Below are positions 12,451 to 23,100 of a stretch of 64,000 bases of DNA, piece after piece. Position 1 is the stretch's first letter; the number at the start of each line of letters is the position of its first letter. The stretch is from positions 1,426,001 through 1,490,000 of the forward strand of contig JAJNNQ010000100.1 in assembly GCA_027886175.1 (NCBI GenBank). Reading direction: 5' to 3'. Below the pieces are notes generated by a model. The model was not told the DNA's origin. It saw only the letters and a program-made list of their open reading frames with translations, and searched no databases. A program made the position numbers and the translations under genes. The DNA is from Phylloscopus collybita. Lineage: Eukaryota; Chordata; Aves; Passeriformes; Phylloscopidae.

Positions 12451-13253
12451 GGTAGCATGGAAGCAGAGCCCAACCTCCACCTGGCTGCACCCTCCTCTCA
12501 GGGGGTTGTAGTTGGTAGTTAATGATTCTGTGACACAGTCCCTGTGTAAATTGAGACAAATCCCACCTGTCTGCAAAGCTGAACTCCCAGGAAAACATTA
12601 AGCAGTGATATTTCACACTTAGGAGCAAAGGACCCCAAACACCCTCCATTACTTGGTTGTTGTGTTCCTCTGGGGAATGGTTTTTCCCCCCAGAACCCTC
12701 TGAAGCTGTGACCATGGAGTTTGACCCTACTGGCTCAGGCCCAGCTCTCTCTCCTGAGCAGAGACCAGATAAAGTCCTGTTCCTCCTTGTTCTCTCTCTC
12801 TGCCCTGGAACCCTTCGAGAACAAAGCCTCGGACTGATCCCAGGGGGTGAGAGCCTCTTTGGGAATCTTTTACCCTGTTTCCCTGAGCTATTCCTCCAAA
12901 GCCTCCAAGGAAACTGAGCTGGCACAGGAGCCCAGGGGCAGGTGGGGGAGTATCTCACTCGGTGCCTCACTACAGCCAAGGCAGGAAAAGCCCCTTCCTG
13001 AGCCAGCCTCTGGAAGCACACCCAGCCTGCCCTCCCCAGTTCCAGCCCCTCTCCAACCCTGTGCAGCGAGGCAGAGCTGCTGTCCCGCCGTGCCCTGTTG
13101 CCACGCTTCGTGCCTACCGTGTTTTGGTTTTGGGAAAATTCTCTTCTCAAGCACTCTTTTAGTACACAAGGTCACACAGTGTAAACTACCTTGTTTTGTA
13201 CAGTTTTCCCAGAAGAGGGATTTTCGCGTGGCGGTCTCTGGAACTGACCAATG

Positions 13254-13784
13254 TATTAGAAAGCACGCTGGTAGTCCGGCGAGAGAGATGATCTGAAGAT
13301 CAGGATACTTTTTGGAACACGTGCTTTATTGGTCGTGGGGAGGCAGCCTGACTGGGGAAGGGTCCAGGGATCCAGTGCAAAGTCCAAGAGGGTCCAAGGG
13401 AAGGCACGCCAAGAGGCCGAGCGCCTTGTTACATTCCATTTTAACCCCTTCTATCGTGAATATTCTAATGAGCATTAACCAATCACCTTAAGATACAAAA
13501 CCTACAGAATCTACATACAGCCTATGGGAACTACAACATTACAATACTACTCTACATACCAAAACCTGTGAAACCCACCTTATCCCTGATACCTGAGAAG
13601 GTCCAGCCTTTTATTCATCCTTTTGTCTTGGCAGGGGTGTCACTGACTCACCCAGCCAAGCCCTTTCAGCTGCTTAATCACCTTCTTCCTGTCCATGCTT
13701 CCAGTTCAAACTTTGCTTTTAATTCTATTCCTCTTGTGGGTTTCATACTTTTAGAATCTTTTACTATTAAATTATCTCTGCAGG
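13254..13784 (-). mobile_element. LTR-like element A, copy 1
   Basis: It is homologous to 33619-34171 (same orientation) and 35373-35895 (opposite). On its sense strand an AATAAA lies at 13330-13325, near the 3' end, as in retroviral LTRs. Shared blocks include the complements of TTCTAATGAGCAT and CCTGATACCTGAGAAGGTCC. Terminal dinucleotides and target duplications are unclear, so boundaries are approximate. No retroviral coding sequence accompanies it, so it is probably a solo LTR. Confidence 0.7.
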
Positions 13785-13804
13785 GCCTAGCTACTTCATC
13801 CTCC

Positions 13805-13885
13805 CCAACACCAATGGTTCCCAAAAGTCCCACCTCTAAGGTGGGCACATCTATAAAAGCATAAAAGTAGCTGAAAGGAAAAATA
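13805..13885 (-). mobile_element. Fragment of LTR-like family B next to copy 1 of A
   Basis: CCAATGGTTCCC, then CCCACCTCTAAGGTGGGCAC and TATAAAAGCATAAAAGTAG match the reverse complement of 34359-34425. Families A and B are adjacent at both places, which suggests one composite element. Confidence 0.5.
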
Positions 13886-14011
13886 AATCCGTGGCTCCTT
13901 CCTGCAAGGAGTCCACAGCAACCTTTGTAAATCACTCCCTGCCTCCATTGATTGTGTCCAACAGCAACAGTGCCCCGTGGCAGCCCCGTGCCGGGGGAGC
14001 CCTCCCCGTAC

Positions 14012-14138
14012 CTGTGCGGAACCATCCGTCGGGCGTGAAGGCGTCGGCCGTGTCCCGGGCTCTGTTCCAGTACTCGCGGAACACCGAGGGGCCCTTCACC
14101 AGCAGCTCCCCCTCCTGTCCCTCCAGGCCTGGGGTCAC
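14012..14138 (-). CDS. ACSF3: ACSF3 exon 7: last coding exon visible
   Basis: The acceptor TGCCTGTCCTAG and donor GTACGGGG bound 127 nt encoding residues 416-457 and one base of the next codon. The peptide contains [16 protein letters not shown] and ends DGWFRT, with Gly completed in the next exon. In the family the next residue is the ribose-binding Asp of the TGD motif, followed by the hinge. I searched the minus strand of 1-14011 by eye for the family's GGYK region and found no match. Confidence 0.94.
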
Positions 14139-17100
14139 CTAGGACAGGCACACAGTGAGTGCACGGCCCCATTGTCCCCCAGCACCGCGGCGTGGTGATT
14201 TGAAACAACTTTGTGTTTGAGCAACTCGGATCACAGCCAAATAAATCATCTTTGGTTATCCTGACCGTGCCTTGGGTTGTAGAACCAAAAATGTGTGTTC
14301 TATTTCATCTGCTGGAAGCAGTTGGAGAATTGTTCTTCTTTGCTCTGGGAGGAGGAGGGCGGGGAGCCCTCCATTGGTAGGGGAGCCAACTATTCCTACC
14401 TGGATAAAACTAAGCCACAGGAACACAAAGGCATCCAGCTTCACCCGATTCCTGGAGGAAGACCGGACCCCTTCTCACCACCACTGGGCCCTTCTCACCA
14501 TCCCTGGGCCCTTCTCACCATCCCTGGGCCCTTCTTACCATCACTGGGCCCTTCTCACCATCCCTGGGCCCTTCTTACCATCACTGGACCCTTGGTTGTG
14601 GAACCAAAAATGTGTGTTCTATTTCATCTGCTGAAAGCAGTTGGAGAATTGCTCTTCTTTGCTCTGGGAGGAAGAGGGAGGGTGGGTGCCTTTTGTTAAT
14701 GGGCCAACTGTTCAAACCAGGTAGGGCATTGTTTCTTATCTCTTTCACCACTGGTCTTCCCTCCAGGGGGATATTTTTCTGCTAATGGGCCATTAACCCC
14801 TTCCCAAACTAACACATCCACATTCCATCATCCTATTGGGCGATGCTCCACCAGTAGGGGAGCCAACCATTCCTACCTGGATAAAACTGAGCCACAGGCC
14901 CTCTCCACCCTCACAGCCAGGAATTCCTATGCCAATATCCCATCTAAACCCATTCCCTGTCAGTTCAAATCCACAACCCAGGTGTGCAAAGCCACTGCTG
15001 GGACAGGAGGGTGATGTGGGATGTGCCTGGACACGCTGTTCCGTCCCATGGAGAACAGCTCAGTAACAGGAATTCCAAGCCACTCTCCCAACCACTTTGT
15101 ACTTGATCTGCTGCAATGGCCAGGATGCATCTGGGACCCCAAAAATCAGCAGTGCCAGAAACAGGGCCACGAGGGAAAGCTGTAATAGCAGCGCTGGAGA
15201 GCCAGGCAGTCCCAGGGCAGGGCAGGCTCTCTGCAGCCTCTGATGGAAACAAAGCTTCCCTAATGGAAAATGCTTAGGAAACTGCTTCTGAGGCATTCCT
15301 TTAAAGCATTTTCTTCCTGATGTGCTGTCCTGGAGGATGGGGTGACAAGGGGATTTCTGCAAACACAGCCCAGGCTTCTTCCAGAGCCCTGTCTGGGGGT
15401 GAATTCCCTGCCTGGAAGATGCTGCAGGAAAGAAAAGTCATTAATGCCAGTGAGGAATTTTGCTGAGTGATGGCAAGGTAGGGACAGTGCTGGGTGAGTT
15501 CTCCCCGAGAATCTGTAATATGGAGCTGAAATCCAGACTATCCACGAAAGAAACCTGAGGTCTGGGGGACCTGGAGCAAAACTCCACACCTGCAGCAGCA
15601 AAGGGCACAGAGAGGCACAAAAGGACACAAAGAGGCACAAAAAGGTACAAAAAAGGGCACAAAGAGGCACAAAAAAGGGCACAATGGGCACAAAGGGCAC
15701 AAGAAACACAAAGGCTCCATGGACAAGCGTGGCAGGGACATGGTGGGTGACACAGAGGGACCAGCAAGGTTGGTTTCAGGGCTCTGTGTGGAGTTTTATG
15801 ATGCAGTTCTTTCTTCTCACTTCTCTTCCTGCTGGTCCAGCTGTGGCATCACAAAACAAGCAGCTTCCCTGAGCAATGTCCTGGTGTCCAAGCTACTTCC
15901 CACTCCCCAAAAGGGCTGGGGGTGGATGGCAGAGGTAAAAACCTGCAAACAGTTCCCTGAGCTTCACTTACACACCCTGCCAGGCTCTGGTGTCTTCGTG
16001 CCAGGGCTGAACACAAGAAGAGCTGTAAATCTGTCTGCTGCAAACCCCTGCAGCCCTATCCTGCCCAGGATTCCACAGTGCCAGGTACCTGCACAGCCCC
16101 AGGGATCAATCCTGCCCAGTGTTTACCTGCACAGTGCCATGGCTGCTGTGAATCAAGCCTTGAACCCGCTCCAAATCTCTTGTCATATCAACTCAAACTT
16201 TGGCAGCGGCTCAACCCACATCTTATCTCGAGCAGAGCCCCTTGGCAGCAGGCACCTCCCTGTTGTGTAATTTAATGATGTTAGGGCTGCCTTGCAAACA
16301 GTAAAACAGAGAGGCCGTGACGTTATCTTAATAGGATTTTGCTTGCTGCACTCGGAATGTCACCGGCACCGCTCCCCGGCGTGGCACGGGGGGCACAGCC
16401 CGCCCCAACAGCAGCAATTAAAATTCCAGGTTCACGGGGCGTTTATCTCCTCCAAGCCCTCGTGTCTGATCCCTCTACAGTCCTGGGGACACCACGCTGC
16501 CTGGCTCTGGGAGCAGGGATGGCAGCTCAGGGCTGGGGTGGATGTTTCCTTTCCCTCTCCAATCCTGGCAGCTCCCGGTGTTCCCCACACAGTTTCTGGG
16601 AGCAGGGATGGCAGCTCAGGGCTGGGGTGGATGTTTCCTTTCCCTCTCCAGACCCTGCAGCTCCCATTGTTCCTCACACAGTTTCTGGGAGCAGGGATGG
16701 CAGCTCAGGGCTGGGGTGGATGTTTCCTTTCCCTCTCCAATCCTGGCAGCTCCCGTTGTTCCTCAACAGTTTCTGGGAGCAGGGATGGCAGCTCAGGGCT
16801 GGGGTGGCTGTTTCCTTTCCCCCTCCAGCCCCTCTCCCAGTGCCCTGCTTTAATGCATTCCAGCAAGTTGAACAGCCAGGCACAGCGTGGCCCTGAAGGT
16901 TGTTTGAGAGCTCTCTGCTCTAAACCCAGCCGAGCTGGACCAGCCGGCTCAGGAGATAAGATTCCATTCTCCACGCATGGAAATCAGAGGTTGTAATAAA
17001 CCCTTTGAAAGGCCTAAATCTGGGTGATTAGAAAATGCACGTTTCCCCCCTTCCCCGCTCCCATTTTACCTCTTTATTAGGAGGGTGGTTTGTAAAGAGC

Positions 17101-20100
17101 TGGGAATCCCTGCCTGGCACCGGGCCCTGGGGTTTGCTCAGAGTGGCCCCGTTTGTTTTCCTGCGGTCTCTGCCCCTCCGGGAGCTGTGGCAAGGAGCTG
17201 CTAATGGACTCGAATGGAATTAGGGAAGGCTCAGAGCAGCCTGGCACGGTGGATTCCTAAGCAGAATGATGTGGGAGACACCGAGGGGAAGCTGGAAGGT
17301 GAGGTTTGAGGAGGTGAGAGCACGTTCTTGGGCGGGGGATTGGGAGGAAGACAGACTTCTGGGAGAAAACCCAAAAACACCTTCAGGTTGCAAACAGGTT
17401 TGAGAGAGATCCACTTGATGCCTCCTTCCCCCTTCACCCCCCAAATACTCACAGAGTCATGGAAATGTCTGGGTTGGAGGGACTTCAAAGTTTATCCAGT
17501 GCCACCCCTGCCATGGCAGGGACACCTTTCACTGTCCCAGGTTGCTCCAAGCCCCAATGTCCAACCTGGCCTTGGGCACTGCCAGGGATCCAGGGGCAGC
17601 CACAGCTGCTCTGGGCACCCTGTGCCAGGCCTGCCCATCCTCACAGGGAAGGATTTCTCCCTGATATCCCATCTAAGCCTTCCCATTTTCAGTTTAGAGC
17701 CATTCCCTGGGTGCTGTCCCTCCAGGCCTTGTCCCCAGTCCCTCTCCAGCTCTCTTGGAGCCCCTTGAGGCCCTGGCAGGGGCTCTGAGCTCTCCCTGGA
17801 GCCTTCTCCTGCACAGGGACCTGCAGTTGGTTTTGCTGAACTTCCTTGGAGAGCATCAAGGGCTGTAGATCAGAGCATCCTCTCTTAGCAGGGACCTCAA
17901 AAGGGATCTTATAGCTCCATGAAGCAAAAGCCTTTTGACTTATGGGGAGGAAAGGAATGCTTCTGCAGCCCTGCCTCCTCCCTGCTGTGCTGCTCGGCTT
18001 GGAAGTGCTTGGCGTTTTTCCCCACCTCGTAAATAAATGATTACTGTGATCAAAATAATTAAGCAACTGAGCCCTTAAGTGACTAATAGGAGACAATGAT
18101 TTATGTATGTGAGGTTTATGGAAGTGACGGAGCCCTTTTACCTCTTCTGCCAGAGAAGTCACTTTTTCCTGCTGTTTGTTGGGCTTTTTTTTTCACAGAG
18201 CACAGGAAATGATACAACAAACGCTGAAGGAGTGATCCAGCTCTGCCCTGCACCCCGAGCCAGGCTGTGGAGCACGGCCACCCTGCTAGGCTCCCCTCTC
18301 CTCTGCTGGACCTTAACTGCCACCAGCACCTCCAGACACCTCCCTGTCCCCTAAATCGCCCCTTCAGGGCTTTGGTGGCACAGAGCCTGGCCCCAGGATC
18401 ACTGAGGCTGGAAAAGAGCTTCAGGATCATTGAGCCCAAGCTGTGCCCAATCCCCACCCAGAGTACTCAGTGCTACCTCCAGGAGTTCCTGGGACACCTC
18501 CAGGGGTGGGCACTCCAACCCTCCCTGGGCAGTTCCAATTCCTGAGCACCCTTTCCATGGGGAAATTCCTGCTGCTGCCCACCCTGAGCCTCCCCTGGGC
18601 AGTTCCAAGGCCTGAGCACCCTTTCCATGGGGAAATTCCTGCTGCTGCCCACCCTGAGCCTCCCCTGGGCAGTTCCAGTCCCTGAGCACCCTTTCCATGG
18701 GGAAATTCCTGCTGTTGCCCACCCTGAGCCTCCCCTGGGCCAGCCTGAGGCTGTTCCCTCCCCTCCTGTCCCTGTGCCCTGGCAGCAGAGCCCCCCTGGC
18801 TGTCCCCTCCTGGCTGGGAATTGTGCAGGGCCAGGAGGTCCCCCCTTCTGGAGCCTCCTCTTCTCCAGGTTGGACACAGCATCCCACAGCTCAGCCCCCA
18901 CTGACCTGCAGAGAGCAGAGCAGCTCCAGGCTTGGCCCAGACTCTGCTTTTCCAGATCCCACCACATCCAAGCCTGGTGTGGGAGGTGAGGACATGCTCA
19001 CCTGCCTCCTGAAGGAAGCTGGAGATAACAACCTGCTTGCCAGTGCCTTTAATCACCAACTCCCAGGGCCATACTGGGATGGATGTCCTAGGACTGGGAG
19101 GTTTGTTACAGCATTACCAAATTCCCAGGCAACCTGAACTTTCCTGCACGTTCCTAATTAAAATTTCCCTGCTAAGTTGCCTGTTTTTGTAAAGGCATTA
19201 TCGTTCCTGGGAGCTCTGTGTCCTGCAGCATCCACACAAGCCTGGCAGGAGGCAGCTCAGACACAGAACAATTTTCCTCCTGCTGGAAAAAGGCAGATTT
19301 CTGCTCCTCGGGGACACAGCACAGAGAGAGCAAGGAAAAAAAAAAAAATAAAACCCCAACCTAAAAACCCCAAGCTCAGGCTGTAATCTGCGAGGCCACA
19401 TTTCACATCTGTTTTTGCAATGTTAACTTTTATAAAAGGGCTGGGAATAACACAATCCATTTACTTTTCATTTTGGAGAGTTATAAATTTAAAAGCAAGG
19501 CTGGTGCACAGTTGAGCTGGAACACTGAAACTTATTTTCAAACAACCCGACCCTCTACTTACAGCAAATGTTGCTCCACTGAAAACAAAAGTGATTGTCT
19601 ATATTTTTAGGCAATACTGAATTCTTTTTTTTTTTTTTTTTAAGTTCCCAGCCTGATCAGCTCCAGATGATCCCAAAAGCACGACAGAAAACAAGCCAAG
19701 TTTGGGAAAGGTCAGTCCTCCCCGCAGTCGCTCCATGGACACAGAACTTCTTGATCTATATTAACACCATAAATTAAATGTGTAACACTGTTGCAAAGAT
19801 GCCAACAGCTCTCCACGCTGCTGTTCTCATCCCTCTCGTTTGCAGGCTTCCTGGGATAATAAATGAGGAGAGATGTCAGCACATCTTCCCACCCCCCCTC
19901 AGGGGAAGGCTCCTGATGTGCCCTCGCGCCGATTCCGGGCTCGGGGCAGGCAGAGCACCAGGCAAGGACTCAATCAGTGACCCTCCTTGGGTTGGGTTTG
20001 GTTTGCAGCAGCCTCCCCTGAAGTGCACTTTGGGAGGCTGTGATGAGCTGTGACTGCACACACGCTGCCCTACAAGCTCTAATTGCTCCCCGTGCCCAGC

Positions 20101-23100
20101 CATCCCTGCTGGCCTGGCTGGGACAGAGACAGCTCCTCCTCCTTCAGCCTCTGCCTCAGCTCCTCCCCACCACATCCAGGGCTCTTCCACAAACACCCCA
20201 AATCTTCCCTCAGCTACCAAGAGGAATATTCTAGTGGAAGGTGTCCATGAACGAGTCCATCCTTCCAACCCAAACCGGTCTGGGATACACACAACCAGAA
20301 TAAAACAACAATAAAGAGATTCACAGAGATCCTGAGGGTGCTGTGACAAAGGTGAGCTCCAAGGAAAGACTTTGTGGAAAGAGGGCATCTCCTGACAGAT
20401 GGATTCAACTTCCATGTGCAAGGCAATATTCTCTTGGAATCGAGGCTGTCCCTGTGATGAGAAGAGTTTTCAGCTGAGAAACAAGGGGACACGATGCTAC
20501 TGCAACCTCTGCCTCCACTTTTACTGCCAGGAAGAAATAAAATAGAGTTATGGCCACAAATTAAAGAAGAAAAAAAAAATAACCAGAGGGCAGACAGAAA
20601 GAAGGAAGGAGATATAAATACATCTGAGAATGGAATCAATGCCCAGGATGAGTAAGAAACTGCGTGTGATCAATGAGAAGCAGCTAAAATGTTTATACAG
20701 GAACAAAGGCAGCCTGGGCAACAAAGTGGAGACTCTTGAATTACTTGGGCAGGGCACAAAACAGGATCCTGAGGAGATGAGAGAAATATGGCAAAAAAAA
20801 AAAAGTGATAACTGGAACACACACAGAAGTGCAGTGTCCAGCACTGCGAGGGCTTTGGAAGGAGGTTTTGGAAGAAGCTGAGGCAAATGGAAAATGAGAA
20901 TAAATGCAGAGTGTTTTTATCAAAGGTGGACTGTGCCAGAAATCCTGAGGGTTGGTTGGGGTTGCAGATAGAAGAAAAGCTACAGATCTAATCCAGACTG
21001 CCTTCAACAACACATTTCCCACACTGCCTGATGGAAAAGATCATGGAGCTGAGGAAAAGCTCCTCATGGGAGATGGAACTGGGGTGCTGGAGGAAAAGTT
21101 CACCATGGAGGTACCAGTGCACGAGGATGGGACGGAGCAGGGACAAGAAAATGGATGAAAAACTGGAGGAGAGCAGTTCTGGAAGTGCAGGAGCACTGAG
21201 GACAAAGAATGAGCTGGTCTGGGCTGAGGTCTGAATGGGACAGGACAGGAATCCCAAGTGTTCCTTTGGTTGTTCCTCTGGGAACAGCCAGAGATGCAAA
21301 AGCTCCTCATGGGAGATGGAACTGGGGTGTTGGAGGAAAAGTTCACCATGGAGGTACCAGTGCACGAGGATGGGACGGAACAGGAACTAGAAAATGGGTG
21401 AAAAACTGGAGGAGAGCAGTTTTGGAAGTGCAGGAGCACTGAGGACAAAGAATGAGCTGGTCTGGGCTGAGCCTGGAAAGGAATCCAGGTGTTCCTTTGC
21501 TTGTTCCTCTGGGAACAGCCAGAGATGGGACTCCCCAGGCCAGGTGACCACATCCTGTCCATACCTGGCCCTTCTCAGGAATGCCAGGCACAGGGGGGCA
21601 CACGCCCATCTCTGGAGAAGAGCCAGATCCAGTCTCACCAACTCTTATGGGCTACCTGGATGGGTGAGGAGAACCCTACAGGGACACACCTGCCAAGCAC
21701 CCAGTGCTCCAAGACAGCTCAGTGGGCACCTCCCGGGGTTCTCCAGAGCTCTGGGACGAACGCCAGCGAGGTGCAGCAACCCCTGGTCCCCTCCACGGGG
21801 ACATCCACGGCCCAGAGCCGCCGTCACAACCCCGGGTGACAGTGCCAGCTGTCCCCCAGCCCCGCCGAGGCGCTGGCAACCAGCAGCAAGCTGCCAGCAG
21901 ATGGCACAGACAGGGGGGGTGGCACGGGGAGGAGGGGACAGAGATGCTGCTGGCTTTTGGGGAGGGACGGCCGCAGCCCAGGCGGTTCCAGTCCAGGACG
22001 ACAGCTTGCATATGGATAAACAACGAGATAATTACAACCTTTGCAAGGGGTGGGGAGGAGATGGGGGGGGGGGGGGACGCCCGTGGCACAGCAGCTCCTG
22101 CAAGCCACCGGTCCCCAGGCAGCCTCGGCAGGAGGGGATTGCTGGCCATCAAAGCCTCGGCTGCAGCCTTGCCTCGGTTACAGCTGTGAAGCCATTTAGC
22201 TATTTGATAGCCCCCCCATTGTCAGCACCAGGGCTGGGCTTTGGTGAGAGAGAGCAATTTGGGAAAGATGAAAAAGAAGGGAAAAAAAAAAAAAAAAAAA
22301 AAAAGAGAAATCCAACAAAATGACAACCTCCCCCCCAAAAAAAAAAACCCCCAACAAACAAACAAGTGAAGAAGGAGAGAGACAATACCCGACAGCTTGC
22401 AGGGTTTCCAGGCCTCTGCCAGCTGGGAAGCTGAGCGTATGAAATATGCATCGCACCGAACAAAGCAAACTGAAACGTTCGGAGCTGGAGAGCTGTAACC
22501 CTTTCCTGGGCACCAGAGCCACGGGGAGAGGTGCCAAAAATTCAGGGGGAAACACCTCACAGGGGAAGAAGCACCCCCGGGGGGCTGTGGGTAAGGATTG
22601 CTGAGCCTGAAGGGTCAGATGGGCTCAGCTGCCTAAGGAGGGTGGAAAGCTGAGGAACTGCTCGGGATGCCAGTGGGATGGCTCAAAGCAGGCAGAGCTG
22701 TGCTGTCCCTGACACCCACCTCCACACCTCTGCTCCCCAGTGAGGCTGGAGGAGAAGCCCTTCTGCCAGGACACAGCATCTCTGCAGAGTTTGGGATAGT
22801 TCTGCGTCCCCAAACTCCTGCACAGGTGGAGGTGGGGACACAGGGCAGGCACTGTGACTCCGATGGGATTGTCACCTCCTGCCCTTGCTGGCCTGTCCCC
22901 AGGCTGCTGAGCATCCTGAGCTGGAACAGAAGGAGCAGAGAGTGGGTGTGTCAAGCTGGAGCACCTCTTCTGGGTACAGCCTGACCCAGCCCCAGGCTCC
23001 CTGTGAGCCCCAGAAACCAGCACAAGGTGCAAAAACAGCCAGAGGAAGCAGCACAGGGCCGGCTGAAAACCTGAGCAAAGCAGCACAGGGCTCCTGATGA

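Larger units (their letters stand above)
1..14011 (-). other. ACSF3 intron 7 (continues beyond window)
   Basis: No coding exon was recognised. The intron contains a poly(T) tract at 1-30, a three-copy local repeat, CR1 fragments, poly(A) runs near 5216-5240 and 5420, a (ATGG)n array, an LTR-like element at 13254-13784 and AT-rich motif-dense blocks. The longest open frames are repeat-derived or have no familiar protein content. Confidence 0.8.

Noticed and set aside
20430..21000. Lys/Glu-rich frames in an A-rich region
   Set aside because: Composition follows the A-richness; no start context, splice sites or recognisable domain.
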